36,801 bases of DNA, taken from contig JAPOUL010000061.1 in the NCBI GenBank assembly GCA_026708685.1, positions 1-36,801 on the forward strand, given 5' to 3'. The position numbers and the translations under genes were made by a program. The notes beneath the pieces are model-generated. The model saw only the letters and a program-made list of their open reading frames with translations, was not told the DNA's origin and searched no databases. Source of the DNA: Bacteroidota bacterium (GTDB taxonomy: Bacteria > Bacteroidota > Rhodothermia > Rhodothermales > Bin80). Positions 18,528 through 28,616 of the stretch are shown here, in pieces (within the stretch, counting starts at the first letter, position 1; every line of letters starts with the position of its first letter).

Positions 18528-19694
18528 TTAAATGAGTGGATAGGAAGGTGCCTTTATCTTTACTTCCTTGCCTTGCAACTTGACGTAGAGGGAATCTTTC
18601 ATGTTGAATGATTTAAGAACTTCCTCTAAGTATCCCACCTTTTGTTTCGTACTGTAACCGGTTTTTATATAATAACCGGGCTGAATTTTTCTGGGGTGCT
18701 GCCATTGTTTAGATATGCTTGACTCATTCGTTATTTTGAAGCCTTTATGCTTTCTGGAAATGTTAAGCAACTTAGAGTAATCACGCTGGCAAAGTTTGTC
18801 AAGTACATGCACATACATATCAGCCCATGTTCCATCAATTTTTTCATTCTCAAATCGAAAATAATCCAATTTTGTGTAAGTGACTTTCTTAATCTCAAAG
18901 AGATTGAGCTCTTCATTAGTATTTATTACTTCAACTGTCTCATCTTTTAACTCTATCTGATTAGATGGACCTGGAAGATCATGCTTAACGGATTGTATCA
19001 ACCTCGAAAAAGCATCAGGAAGTGCTTTTATCACATCCTTTTTGATATCACTTTTGGCCGCACCAAAGATGGTTTTTGATAAGAAAGAAATGAACTCAGG
19101 GGTGGGAGATATACTTTGTTCTTTCAGAAAATCATAAATTTTATCTCTTCGCGCATTCCGAAGAGCTAATTCCTTGAGTTTCGATGAGTCAAAGTCATGG
19201 TAAGAGAAGCGTAATAAGAATTCTATTGATTCCTGATCCGCATCATTAATTTTAAATACAAAGAATGGCTCATTGTCGAGAATATTCGTGTTCTCTAAAT
19301 CTGTATAAAAACGGTATTCATTCCCATTGGTCAGAATCACAAATTTTACCTCCAGTACACCATTAAAATAATGTTTGATTTGATTAACATAGTTATTATT
19401 ATCCAAAGATTCACCCAGTTTCTTACCCTCAATAAAAATAATTAGATGACCTTGTTTCTTGAGTGCAATATCAACCCATCCTGATTTGGTGTCACGAGGA
19501 TTTGCATGATATTGAGAACTGAACGTCTCTGGATTGGAAGAATAATAACCCAAAGCCTCAAACAAGGGGCGAATAAAAAAATTCTCCGTATTTGCCTCAC
19601 TGAGGCTCTTGTTCTTATACTTCTTGAGTCGATTACTCAACTCTTGAATTTTTTTGAGCACACCTGCCAAGGTTGGCACACGATCTATCATCAA
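18528..19694 (-). CDS. Stand-alone HsdR-N-like PDDEXK protein
   Basis: A 388-residue protein. Residues about 30-130 match the N-terminal nuclease domain of type I restriction HsdR subunits: an ENFFIRPLFEALGY helix, then GWVDIALKK with D75 and the IEGKK strand with E89 and K91, the D-ExK catalytic set. No helicase domain, HsdS or HsdM is present nearby. The remaining 250 residues are of unknown fold, with an end (from about residue 280) rich in aromatic and lysine residues that could bind nucleic acid. Base composition is more AT-rich than the neighbouring GH13 gene, consistent with transfer. The start could be either of two adjacent ATGs. It may be a solo defence effector or a restriction fragment; function is inferred from the nuclease motif only. 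Confidence 0.75.
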   Translation of the reverse strand: MMIDRVPTLAGVLKKIQELSNRLKKYKNKSLSEANTENFFIRPLFEALGYYSSNPETFSSQYHANPRDTKSGWVDIALKKQGHLIIFIEGKKLGESLDNNNYVNQIKHYFNGVLEVKFVILTNGNEYRFYTDLENTNILDNEPFFVFKINDADQESIEFLLRFSYHDFDSSKLKELALRNARRDKIYDFLKEQSISPTPEFISFLSKTIFGAAKSDIKKDVIKALPDAFSRLIQSVKHDLPGPSNQIELKDETVEVINTNEELNLFEIKKVTYTKLDYFRFENEKIDGTWADMYVHVLDKLCQRDYSKLLNISRKHKGFKITNESSISKQWQHPRKIQPGYYIKTGYSTKQKVGYLEEVLKSFNMKDSLYVKLQGKEVKIKAPSYPLI

Positions 19695-20251
19695 TCTTAA
19701 ATAAGTGAACTTAAAAGTTAAGCAATTTTACGAAAACAATTGAGCTTGTACAGTATCATCGGATTATCGTGAATGATTGAACATTTTCCTTTTTCAGTGG
19801 GATTGCCTGTATATTCAGATCATTACGTCTCGTTTGACACTCTATAAAATCATCAATCCAAGTGCCAACTCTAAATCACCTGATGTATGCATTTAAATTT
19901 GGGAGTGATCAATGTGATTGCCCGAACTGATTTTGGGGCGGGGGTGTCCTAAAATTTGTTAATCTTGGGAATTATACTACAGAAAATTTATTGTTTTCCC
20001 TGTATCTTTCCATATTGATGTATGTATGTTTACCGATATATTCATGTCTCAGAAAGGAACTCATATTGAATCCGTCAGTTGCTGTGGATGGAAAGACTCA
20101 AATCAGGATGACCTGAGAATTACGAATCTGCCGATGTAACAACTGCCAATCTACGGGATAAGATGCGAAATCATTGGACACAATCCATTCTGAACGAAAA
20201 TGGAACCGTAGAGTTCATCAAGTAATGGTTAATCGTTCTATTTTGGAGTTC
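19695..20251. other. Non-coding gap
   Basis: AT-rich sequence without a credible gene. A 31-codon ORF (20052-20147 or close by) is too short to defend. This is probably the upstream region of the nuclease-like gene on one side and the eroded flank of the AAA pseudogene on the other. Confidence 0.4.
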
Positions 20252-20866
20252 ATGAACTCTGATTTCATTTTTGATCGTGGACTCGCCGAATATTTTCATT
20301 AGAGGGAAGAGATCATGGATACGTTCAACTGTGCACTTGAATTCTTTCGATTAAAGAGCAAGGAGACAACCTTTTTGATCCAAGGAGCATCTGGTGCGGG
20401 GGAAAACTACACTGATCGACAAACTCTGTATTGAAGCAAAGGGGTGGACGGTCGCCACCATTTCGATACAAGACTTGTACAATCCTTCATCTATGACGCA
20501 GTCGTTAGGGAAGTCTTACGTACTTGACCGTGAAATCGCAGCTAAGGTCGGCATTAAGATCCTTGAGGGTGGGTATGTAGAGCATGTGTCCGGGCATGCA
20601 AGTTCAAAAGAAATGCTCAGACATCTAGCACCCGACAAGGACTGATTCTAGTTCTTGACGAAGCGCAGTACCTCCGAAATCTATAAAAAACTCCTAAGGA
20701 TCAAAATTTAGCACGGGATACCTTAGATGTGATTCACAATGGTAAACTGGGAAGCACTGTCATGTTACTCGCGGCGGGGTTGGGTACGACTGAATCGGCT
20801 TTGAGCTTACTGGGCATTTCCCGATCTGATATTGATTGTACCATTCTGCTGGGGGTAGGAGAATGA
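20252..20866 (+). pseudogene. Decayed TniB-like AAA ATPase, paralogue of 34493-35617
   Basis: Pieces in shifting frames reproduce the N-terminal half of the intact gene at 34493. It starts MNSDFIFDRGLAEYFH, where the intact protein has DRGRTPYFHGR, but the next codon is TAG. Then come IMDTF and FLIQGASGAG; an extra G inside the Walker A region (GGGG) shifts the frame to GKTTLIDKLC. After a stop at about 20645 the Walker B appears in another frame (LILVLDEAQYL), followed by a stop, then TLDVIHNGKL and VMLLAAGLGTTESALSLLGIS, matching IHNGKMRAPIMLIAAGLRTT of the intact copy. At least two frameshifts and two stops make it dead. The C-terminal half is missing. Confidence 0.8.
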
Positions 20867-21501
20867 CTATGGACTACGTTACTTCCTACATCGGAAATCA
20901 AACCAAAGAACATAAAGAAACTGATCACAGACATTCTCCAAGAAATTATATGAAAGGCACAAACAAGGATAGAAACGCATGATTGAAGTGCACTGGTGTA
21001 GAATCTTTGTCCAACACATTTTGAACGCCCTATCAAGGATTTTACAGTAATGATAAAAATACATAATTCCAAAATTACTAATTCTCTTTACTCAGGCAGG
21101 TGAAAATTATTCCCTCAATTCTAAAACAGATGACGAGAATCTTTTCTTGAACCTATCCACATTTGATCCTTACGCGATTATCTCATCAACACCTTAGTCG
21201 CTAAATCATCTACGTTCTCATTCGGATCTCGCAAGTAGAATGATGATCTCAATCTCGGAATATTCTAATTTTCAGATATAACGATGATGATCACCATCCT
21301 TGAGATTCTGATAAATCTGTGGGGCTTCCGTTTTTTAAGGATTTATACGTGATGCGGTTTTCAACTTTTCGTTAGCTATTGAATTAAGATTGTCTTTCAC
21401 AAACTTCTTGTGCCCACCGTGATCCATCTAACACGAAGGTTTTACCATTATTTCACAAGATTCTTCAAAGATTTACTCTTACTTTTTTACCCCTTGCAAA
21501 A
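20867..21501. other. Eroded non-coding region
   Basis: No gene or RNA is recognised. Many short ORFs and AT-rich composition suggest decayed DNA continuing from the AAA pseudogene. Confidence 0.4.
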
Positions 21502-21807
21502 TCACATTGTACTAAAAACTGGAACCAGTTGATAGTTTGCATGGAGGCGATCTATAATCTCTATGGCTTTTTTATCCATTTCGTTTGAGTTTCCCATTAC
21601 AAATAGATCCCAAGTAAGCACCAATACTGAACTAAATGTATCTTTGAGATCTTCAAAACATTTTTCTGAAAGCGATGTGTCAAGGTCTTCGGAGTCAATG
21701 GTCAAGTATTGACCGCATTCGAATTTTCTTACATCAAGTCTGATTGGTTCATTCCGTACGAGTTTATGCTTCTCCTTATAAGGAATTTCATGAACCGGAA
21801 TTTGTGG
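21502..21807 (-). pseudogene. Orphan coding-like fragment, no valid start
   Basis: The minus-strand frame is open for 101 codons, ending at a stop at 21502. The translation looks protein-like: KEKHKLVRNEPIRLDVRKFE, then SSVLVLTWDLFVMGNSNEMD and AIEIIDRLHANYQLVPVF. An in-frame TGA stands directly upstream (21808-21810) and no ATG occurs before an internal TTG, so it is probably the C-terminal piece of a broken gene. I do not recognise the family. Confidence 0.4.
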
Positions 21808-22296
21808 TCAATCGGTCAAGTTATTGATGCCAAATGATTTAGTGGATCCCATTAAATGCCACAGGTTTCAAGATTCAGAAAGAATGTGTAGTATAGGTAC
21901 TATTTCCTTGTTGATTGCTCAAGAAGTGTCCACTTGAAGAAATGCTCTTTCCCAAGTACACAGCACACATTCAACCATATCAAAATTTATTACGCGTAGA
22001 AAGGTCAAGGACTAAGAGTGGATCAGTTGCATGATGTATCATAGTTCACCAAGACGGTTGGCGAACAATCTGACAGTATTCACCTTGATTCGCAATATGG
22101 TATCCATCAACTTGGGACAATCTTATTTTCCTCGCTTGGATCAATCGAAGGTTTTATTCTCATAGAGTTGGGGTGGTCGTATTTTGTAGAAGCGGAAGAT
22201 GAATCCTTGGATCGGTGCACAATATCTTTGAGCCCAGTGAGCACAAATATATCTTCAAAGTTTTTAACTTTATCTCAATCCTAATTTTCAACAATC
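21808..22296. other. Non-coding gap before amidohydrolase
   Basis: No gene is recognised. The last about 100 bp, AT-rich, should hold the promoter of the amidohydrolase gene, but no clear element stands out. Confidence 0.4.
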
Positions 22297-24003
22297 ATGC
22301 TGACTTCTCTGAAACGCCAGTTTGTGCTCATAAGTGTACTACTGCTTTTGGGTTGCTCCAATGAGCAATCTGCTACGCTTGCAATCATCAATGGTAAGAT
22401 TGTGACGATGAATCCATCACAGCCCGAAGCAGAAGCATTAGCCGTCAGTGATAATACGATTCTTGCAGTTGGATCTATTCAAGAGATTGAAACCTATATT
22501 GGTACCCAAACTAAAATCATTGATTTGGATGGAAAACTGGCGATCCCTGGTTTAATTGAAGGGCATGGACATTTCCTTTCCATTGGAGAAGCGAAAATGA
22601 TCCTGGATCTTTCACAGACCCAAAGTTGGGAGTCCATTGTTGCGATGGTTGACTCCGCAGTGACCGTATCAGATCCGGGGGAGTGGATCACTGGGCGTGG
22701 CTGGCATCAGGAGAAATGGGATTCCATCCCACCCAATACTGTTGAGGGCGTTCCCACGCACCATTCACTCAGCGCGGTATCTCCAGATAATCCAGTGTTT
22801 CTTCGTCATGCCAGTGGCCATGCCGCATTTGCAAATCAATCTGCCATGAATGCCGCTGGAATTAGCCCCGAAACTCCAAACCCTCCCGGTGGAGAACTCA
22901 TCCGTGATCTTCGTGGAGAACTGACTGGGTTGCTAAGAGAAACTGCAGAGAATTATGTGGAAGCTGCATTGGAAAAATCACGCGAGAGCATGAGTGAGGA
23001 GGAATTAGATCAAGAGCATCGTATGATGGCTCATCTGGCAGCTCAGGAGGCCCTGTCACATGGAATCACTTCTTTCCATGATGCAGGTGTAGGATTTTCA
23101 ACCGTAGACTTCTATAAACAACTTGCCGATGAGGGCAATCTCCCCGTTCGGTTATATGTGATGGTTCGTGAAAATAGCGCTTCCCTATCTGAAAAATTGG
23201 CATCCTATCGATTCATAGGTTTTGGAGATCATCACCTTACCGTTCGTAGCATCAAACGTTCTATTGATGGTGCCCTGGGTTCGCATGGTGCATGGCTTCT
23301 TGAACCATATACAGACATGCCCTCATCCAGAGGATTAGAAACCGTATCGGTAGAGGAAATCAAAGCCACCGCAGAAATTGCTAAATCGCTTGATTTTCAA
23401 TTCAACATACATGCCATCGGAGATCAAGCCAACCGTGCTGTTCTTGATATCTACGAATCCTTTTATAGCCAAACCGATCAGGATTTACGTTGGAGGATTG
23501 AGCACGCACAGCATCTCCACCCCGATGATCTTCCAAGATTCGGCAGTCTGGGCGTTATCGCGTCCATACAGGGAATCCATGCCACTAGTGATGCACCGTG
23601 GGTCTACCGTCGATTAGGTGAGAAACGAGCCCAGTCAGGTGCCTACAGGTGGCAAACACTTTGGCAAACGGGTGCATTGGTCAACAACGGCACAGATGCA
23701 CCCGTGGAATCCATTGATCCCATTGCTAATTTTCACGCGACGGTCACACGAATGTTGGCCGACAGTTCCCTTTTTTATCCTGAAGAACGTTTGTCACGAC
23801 TGCAGGCATTGCAGTCCTATACCATCAATAATGCCTATGCAGCCTTTGAAGAAGACATCAAAGGTTCACTTGAAACTGGAAAACTGGCAGATATTACCGT
23901 CCTCTCCAAAGATATTCTTACCATTGATGAAGACGAAATTATCAGTACAGAGATCCTCTATACCATCGTCGGAGGCAATGTCCTGTATCAGAAAGAACAC
24001 TAA
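22297..24003 (+). CDS. Amidohydrolase family lipoprotein (YtcJ-like)
   Basis: A 568-residue metal-dependent hydrolase of the Amidohydro_3 type. The N terminus is a lipoprotein signal: a hydrophobic stretch then LLLLGCSN with the lipid-bearing C20, so it is anchored in a membrane outside the cytoplasm. A short beta-sandwich (LAIINGKIVTMNP) precedes the TIM barrel. Metal ligands are seen as GLIEGHGHF (H90, H92), NIHAIGDQANR, WRIEHAQHLH and a late TDAPVES aspartate. The C-terminal sandwich ends GKLADITVLSKD, typical of the family. The substrate is unknown; relatives hydrolyse amide or ester bonds in varied compounds. It converges with, and overlaps by 4 bp, the TMEM220-like gene. Start choice is supported by the signal peptide. 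Confidence 0.9.
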   Translation: MLTSLKRQFVLISVLLLLGCSNEQSATLAIINGKIVTMNPSQPEAEALAVSDNTILAVGSIQEIETYIGTQTKIIDLDGKLAIPGLIEGHGHFLSIGEAKMILDLSQTQSWESIVAMVDSAVTVSDPGEWITGRGWHQEKWDSIPPNTVEGVPTHHSLSAVSPDNPVFLRHASGHAAFANQSAMNAAGISPETPNPPGGELIRDLRGELTGLLRETAENYVEAALEKSRESMSEEELDQEHRMMAHLAAQEALSHGITSFHDAGVGFSTVDFYKQLADEGNLPVRLYVMVRENSASLSEKLASYRFIGFGDHHLTVRSIKRSIDGALGSHGAWLLEPYTDMPSSRGLETVSVEEIKATAEIAKSLDFQFNIHAIGDQANRAVLDIYESFYSQTDQDLRWRIEHAQHLHPDDLPRFGSLGVIASIQGIHATSDAPWVYRRLGEKRAQSGAYRWQTLWQTGALVNNGTDAPVESIDPIANFHATVTRMLADSSLFYPEERLSRLQALQSYTINNAYAAFEEDIKGSLETGKLADITVLSKDILTIDEDEIISTEILYTIVGGNVLYQKEH

Positions 24004-24338
24004 ACCCTTGTGATTCTGGATGCGATGGTCAGGTATCCCAAATAGACAGCTACCATGAGAGATCCCATCATTTCGCGGCCCGCTTCATCCTCAAAATAAT
24101 GGAGTCCCTGGCTGATCACAATCCACACATAATAGAAGCTGAACACAAATGCTACGCTTGAAAGGATCGCAATGATATACCACGGCAACCTGTAAAATAG
24201 TGATGCAAAGCCTAAGATGGAAGTCAGCCCATAGACCACAACCCAACGAAAAGCATCTGGATCATTGAACTGCCAATATGCAAATACCAAGAACAGGAAT
24301 GCACTCAAAAAAGTGATGCCTTTCAGTAGGATATTCAT
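24000..24338 (-). CDS. TMEM220-like membrane protein
   Basis: A 112-residue integral membrane protein with about four hydrophobic segments (roughly 5-24, 32-50, 52-75 and 88-108). The family signature FAYWQFNDPDAFRWVVVYG lies after the first helix and REMMGSLMVAV in the last, both typical of TMEM220-type proteins. Its biochemical role is unknown. It starts 15 bp after the stop of the TonB-dependent receptor gene and is surely co-transcribed with it, which suggests, but does not prove, a link to envelope transport. Confidence 0.85.
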   Translation of the reverse strand: MNILLKGITFLSAFLFLVFAYWQFNDPDAFRWVVVYGLTSILGFASLFYRLPWYIIAILSSVAFVFSFYYVWIVISQGLHYFEDEAGREMMGSLMVAVYLGYLTIASRITRV

Positions 24339-24353
24339 GAGACCTGGCTCCGA

Positions 24354-26435
24354 TTACCAGTTCATCCGAAGTCCAGCGAGTAAGGATCGCCCTGCTGCTG
24401 GATAAAGGAAAAGCGTATCTGACCCGCCGGGATCAAAAAATCCCGTTGTACTGAAGAGATTATTCATCAAGTTAAGCGTCTCAAGTTCTACAGTTACCCA
24501 TCCCAACGAATAGGTCAACTTGAAGTCTACTGAAGAAAAATTATCCAATCTTTCAGTATTTGCATCATCAAGCCAGATTCTGCGTGTACTCCGAACCGTT
24601 GTCATCGCACGAACTCGGTCAAGAAGTGGTACACTGATCGCAGCTGATACATAATCCTGCGGAATCGTTCTGATGAACTTTCCTTTGTGCTCACCTGCAC
24701 GGTAGGTCACATGCTGAAGCGTATAATTGAATCTTAAGGACGCAAGACCTATCCGTTCAAGTTGTACTCCCAATTCAACTCCACGGTGGCGACTGCTGGC
24801 AATATTTTCGTATTGGAAGGTTTCAAATTGAAAATCAAGCTCATCCTCCATATCCATGTGATAGAGACTGAGCGTAAGGTCACCCGTAAGTTTTTCGGGA
24901 ATGAGTACAGCTCGGTGATACACTCCAGTTTCAATACTGATGCCCCGCTGAGGTTTTAGATTTGAATTTGAAATCGATATCCCAGGCATTGCAATTGGGA
25001 TTAGCCTTTGTCCAAAGAGTTGATCCATGGTTGCCGTCTTAAACGATTGAGCAACATTCGCATACCAATTTCCTATATGGTCTGCACTTGAAATGTACCG
25101 CACATTCAACCCGAATTTAGGGCTGAGTGCAGTGTGCACTGGATCCAATTTGGAACCCCCTTCGGGAGTATAGGAATCTGCAATCCGGTCATAACGAAGG
25201 CCTGCCGAGAGTTTAAGCTGAGACAATAGCTCTACGTCATACTGCAAAAATGCAGCGTACGATTGTCGGGAACCTGATCCACGAGTAGAAAGATCACCTA
25301 TTGAACCATCAAAACCGTTAAATACCTCGGCAGGACCTGTCACCATATCATACCATGCTACATCTAATTCCCCATTCTGAAGATCTCCTCCCACAGTAAG
25401 ATGATCGTTCGCTATAAGATCTTGAGAAACCCATTGCACGCTGACAAATGAGCGGGAAGCATCAAACTGTCTCCATTTCACATCTGCAAATTCAGCACTC
25501 AGCGGCAGTGTGCGTGCCCCTTTCAATCCACGCTCATTCAGGATCACCGATGCGAGTAATTCAGAACTTTGGCTCAGGTTGAATATCCCTCGCAATGCCA
25601 GTCTTCGTGTATCTTCATCATTGTTGTCGTATTGAAAAAAAGGAGACTCCTGTACTCGGTCCTGTGCAATCTGCTGACTGGTGAGAGGCCCGGGTACATC
25701 ATACTTTCGGGAATGTAAAGATGCTGAGAACCTCAGATTGAGTCGCTCAGAGTTCAGTAGATCAATTTCCATACCCAAGCCAGCGAGTGTTCGGTTGGCA
25801 TGTTCACGGTAGCCATCAGTTGACTCATAGTTGCCATAGGATGAAATTCTTCTACTTCCCAACGAAAAATAGGAGGATCCGCTTGCTTTCAATGTTCCAT
25901 GGGAACCTCCAGCAATAGACAATTGATAGCTTGAAGGAGCGTCGGATGCAGTGATGATGTTGATGACTCCGCCAATGGCAGCGTCTCCATAGAGCGACGA
26001 TGCCCCACCACGAAGTACCTCAACCGACTCAATAGCGGCGAGTGGAATTTGATCCCAGTTGACCAGTCCAGTTTCAAGTGCATTCACTGGCTGATTGTCC
26101 ACCATAAGTAATACATATTCAGCCTCTCCACCGCCATAAAATCCGCGGATGATTGGCTGCACATCATATCCAATACCATCTAATTGAAGCAGGGTAAAAC
26201 CTGGCACTTGCCGAAGGATTCCTCCGAGCGTTTGAACTCCGGCCAATTGCTGGATATCATTTCGTTTTAGAACACTGATTGCACCCGTAGATTGTGATCG
26301 TATAGATTTATATCGATCGGCGGTCACGATGACATCGTCCATTTCAACGAGTCTTAGCGTATCTACATCCTGAGCGGATGTAGATGTAGACACTAAGTAA
26401 GTCAACAAGAATAGCAACAACACTCGTAATAACAT
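24354..26435 (-). CDS. TonB-dependent outer-membrane receptor
   Basis: A 693-residue receptor that imports a bound ligand across the outer membrane using TonB energy. The start at 26435 (MLLRVLLLFLL, signal peptide to about residue 22, ending STSAQ) is preferred to an in-frame upstream ATG at 26510, which would put 25 non-signal residues in front. A TonB-box-like segment EMDDVIVTADR follows, then the plug domain (about 40-150: LRQVPGF, IRGFYGGG, VEVLRGGASSLYGDAAIGG). The rest is a 22-strand-type barrel ending GLRMNW with a terminal aromatic. It lacks the N-terminal carboxypeptidase-like domain of SusC proteins, so it resembles siderophore, vitamin or metal receptors; the ligand is unknown. 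It forms an operon with the TMEM220-like gene. Confidence 0.93.
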   Translation of the reverse strand: MLLRVLLLFLLTYLVSTSTSAQDVDTLRLVEMDDVIVTADRYKSIRSQSTGAISVLKRNDIQQLAGVQTLGGILRQVPGFTLLQLDGIGYDVQPIIRGFYGGGEAEYVLLMVDNQPVNALETGLVNWDQIPLAAIESVEVLRGGASSLYGDAAIGGVINIITASDAPSSYQLSIAGGSHGTLKASGSSYFSLGSRRISSYGNYESTDGYREHANRTLAGLGMEIDLLNSERLNLRFSASLHSRKYDVPGPLTSQQIAQDRVQESPFFQYDNNDEDTRRLALRGIFNLSQSSELLASVILNERGLKGARTLPLSAEFADVKWRQFDASRSFVSVQWVSQDLIANDHLTVGGDLQNGELDVAWYDMVTGPAEVFNGFDGSIGDLSTRGSGSRQSYAAFLQYDVELLSQLKLSAGLRYDRIADSYTPEGGSKLDPVHTALSPKFGLNVRYISSADHIGNWYANVAQSFKTATMDQLFGQRLIPIAMPGISISNSNLKPQRGISIETGVYHRAVLIPEKLTGDLTLSLYHMDMEDELDFQFETFQYENIASSRHRGVELGVQLERIGLASLRFNYTLQHVTYRAGEHKGKFIRTIPQDYVSAAISVPLLDRVRAMTTVRSTRRIWLDDANTERLDNFSSVDFKLTYSLGWVTVELETLNLMNNLFSTTGFFDPGGSDTLFLYPAAGRSLLAGLRMNW

Positions 26436-26919
26436 CTTTTTAATATAATGGATAGGTATTGGTTGAATGATGAAAAAGTAGTTGACACTAAACACCAAAA
26501 CTTCCTCCACATCTATGAATAAAGGACTCAGCTACCTTCAAGCCATTAAAGCGAACATCCTTGAAGGTTTTGAAAAATTTCAATCGTAGACTTGTACTGT
26601 TTAACACCGCCAATTATCCAGACCCTGAATGAACCATGACAGTGGTACTTAATCGTTTTTTCTGATATTCTATTAAGGATCAATAGAGACAGATGCCTCC
26701 ATCATAGCTGGATGAATGAGGAAATGGTCCTAAATTAATCCATGGATTACTTGAGATCTTCACTGACTAACTTGATTGATAACTCTTAAGAGAATCATTT
26801 TTTAAGAATATTTGCACATCTCATTTATGATGAATGTACGTCTACAAAACGATTTTGGTAAGTAAAGCGGGTGTAAAAAGGTACCATATGACTTCCGCAG
26901 TATAGCAAATAATCGATTC
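26436..26919. other. Promoter region of the TonB receptor gene
   Basis: No gene is seen. This gap should contain the receptor promoter (minus strand) and the terminator of the OLD-like gene. One inverted repeat is listed separately. Confidence 0.45.
26534..26568. promoter_or_regulatory. 9-bp inverted repeat upstream of TonB receptor
   Basis: ACCTTCAAG (26534-26542) and CTTGAAGGT (26560-26568) form a perfect palindrome arm pair separated by 17 bp, about 100 bp upstream of the receptor start. It could be an operator for a dimeric regulator or an RNA hairpin. No T-run follows, so a terminator is less likely. Confidence 0.4.
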
Positions 26920-28524
26920 CTACAACATTGAAAAATGTTCAGCAATCTGATCCATTTTTTCAATGACTTCTGGATGAATTTCCTGTTTCTCCATCTCAGC
27001 CGCGATTTGATAAAAGTCTCGTTCATCGATATTCAAAAATGCAGAATTGAAGAATTGAGATAGTAGGCTTTTTGCTTTGATTTGCTGATAATAATTAGAT
27101 GTATCAAGCATGTTATCGTATACTACTGGGGGTAACTGATCACGAATGAATAATGTTACTTTCTGGGCACACTGTACTCCATGGTTCTTTTCTACAAATC
27201 GAGTGATTGCATCTGGATGGATCAGATAACTCTCTATCTCATACCTTTCCCAGTACATGCGTATCATCCCCTTAGGGAGTTTAGGCATCGTACTGCGATC
27301 TTTTCCATTGCTATCACACAACTCCACTCCTCTAAAATCAGGCACAAGTCCTTTAAGAGCAACAAAATGTCGAGTAGCGGCCCATTCATTCCGAGCAGTT
27401 TCCCATGTAAATGGACACTCAAGAAATGGTAATAGAGGGTGCTCCAAAATACGTGCCCATTCCTTCAAAATGAGAATATCTGTGGATCCTTCAATATATA
27501 ATATTTTTGCTTCTGTCTGTGCATTACAGATATCTACATTTTCGAGATATAATGTATCTGATACTTTTCGATTATCCGTCATCGTATACATTTCACTTCC
27601 CAATACACGGAGATCATCTCTTTGAACCGTGTTGATGAGCCGTTCAGAATGCGTAGCAATAATAAGTTGAGTTTGATTTTGACGGACACGCTTTAATAAA
27701 TGCTGATAAATCTTATTCTGCAATAGAACATGCATATGTGCATCTGGCTCGTCAATGAGTACAACTGAATTCTGTTCGTAAAGTAAAGTTGCATAAACCA
27801 TTAAAATTTGTAAAAAGCCACTTGCCGCACTACTCAATTCATAAAAAGTATCACTCATTGAATGACGATAACGTACATATACCTCAGCAGCTCCACTGGG
27901 AGGGTCCAACTCAAATCCAAAAAATGACCGAACGATAGATCTCAACTCATTCCATTTATCCGAATCCTGGCTGATATGTAATAGCATATTCCGAAGGATG
28001 CTACCTCCTTGTCGGCGTGCCAACCGGGCTGGAATCACTATTCTATCATAAAGTGGCTCCCTTAAATCCAACCCCGTAAATGGAGGAATATATGTGGAAT
28101 GGATCGGTTGTTTGACGTATTTGTCTATATCACTTTCTTTCACCTCTTGGACTGGACGAATATCGGCTAACTCCCGCTCATGATAGATTATTTCAAAGCC
28201 GATTTTCCATGACTTTGTATGTAACCATATGGATGAAGGATATCGAACATTTTTACTGTGCCACAGATGATCAAAATCTATCAATGGCACCGATTGAAAC
28301 TCTAAGACATTCAAACGAATACTCGGATAATTGCCATCTTCTTCCCGAGCGAGATCTGGAAAATTTTTTGACCAATGAGATGCAAATTCTATCCAACATG
28401 CGATAGCTTGAAGAAGTGTTGTTTTACCAGAGTTATTTTGACCAACAATGACAACGTGATCAGGAAGATCAAACTCCAAACGCTCAAACTTCTTGAAGTG
28501 GTTGATAATCACTTTTTTGATCAT
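26920..28524 (-). CDS. OLD-like AAA ATPase with TOPRIM-like domain
   Basis: A 534-residue protein from the ATG at 28524 (MIKKVIINHFKKFERLEF); a GTG 45 bp upstream would add residues encoded within a hairpin. It has an SMC/ABC-type ATPase: Walker A GQNNSGKTT (28-36), signature-like LSSAASGF (230-237), Walker B VVLIDEPDAHMH (254-265) and H-loop THSE (H292). A TOPRIM-like region follows: ILYIEGSTD (E345) and GVELCDSNGKD (D404, D409). This is the layout of OLD-family nucleases, which nick or degrade DNA and often act in phage defence. It lies 294 bp downstream of, and on the same strand as, the ubiquitin-like genes. Partnership with them is inference; an independent promoter is possible. The TOPRIM acidic set is not fully canonical. 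Confidence 0.82.
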   Translation of the reverse strand: MIKKVIINHFKKFERLEFDLPDHVVIVGQNNSGKTTLLQAIACWIEFASHWSKNFPDLAREEDGNYPSIRLNVLEFQSVPLIDFDHLWHSKNVRYPSSIWLHTKSWKIGFEIIYHERELADIRPVQEVKESDIDKYVKQPIHSTYIPPFTGLDLREPLYDRIVIPARLARRQGGSILRNMLLHISQDSDKWNELRSIVRSFFGFELDPPSGAAEVYVRYRHSMSDTFYELSSAASGFLQILMVYATLLYEQNSVVLIDEPDAHMHVLLQNKIYQHLLKRVRQNQTQLIIATHSERLINTVQRDDLRVLGSEMYTMTDNRKVSDTLYLENVDICNAQTEAKILYIEGSTDILILKEWARILEHPLLPFLECPFTWETARNEWAATRHFVALKGLVPDFRGVELCDSNGKDRSTMPKLPKGMIRMYWERYEIESYLIHPDAITRFVEKNHGVQCAQKVTLFIRDQLPPVVYDNMLDTSNYYQQIKAKSLLSQFFNSAFLNIDERDFYQIAAEMEKQEIHPEVIEKMDQIAEHFSML

Positions 28525-28562
28525 CCTGTAACGATAGTCATTTATTATTGATGTACTACAGC

Positions 28563-28583
28563 ATCGCACCTCAACTGTGCGAT
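28563..28583. promoter_or_regulatory. Hairpin before OLD-like gene
   Basis: ATCGCAC (28563-28569) pairs perfectly with GTGCGAT (28577-28583) across a 7-nt loop, 39 bp upstream of the start codon. It could be an operator or an mRNA leader structure. Confidence 0.4.
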
Positions 28584-28600
28584 TAATTCATGCAGGCAAA

Positions 28601-28616
28601 TGTTGTAGAGACAACA
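28601..28616. promoter_or_regulatory. Second small hairpin, TGTTGT-AGAG-ACAACA
   Basis: A perfect 6-bp stem with a 4-nt loop lies 18 bp further upstream in the 294-bp gap between the E1 fusion and the OLD-like gene. Without a T-run it is not a convincing terminator. With the neighbouring hairpin it marks a structured leader or control region. Confidence 0.3.
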
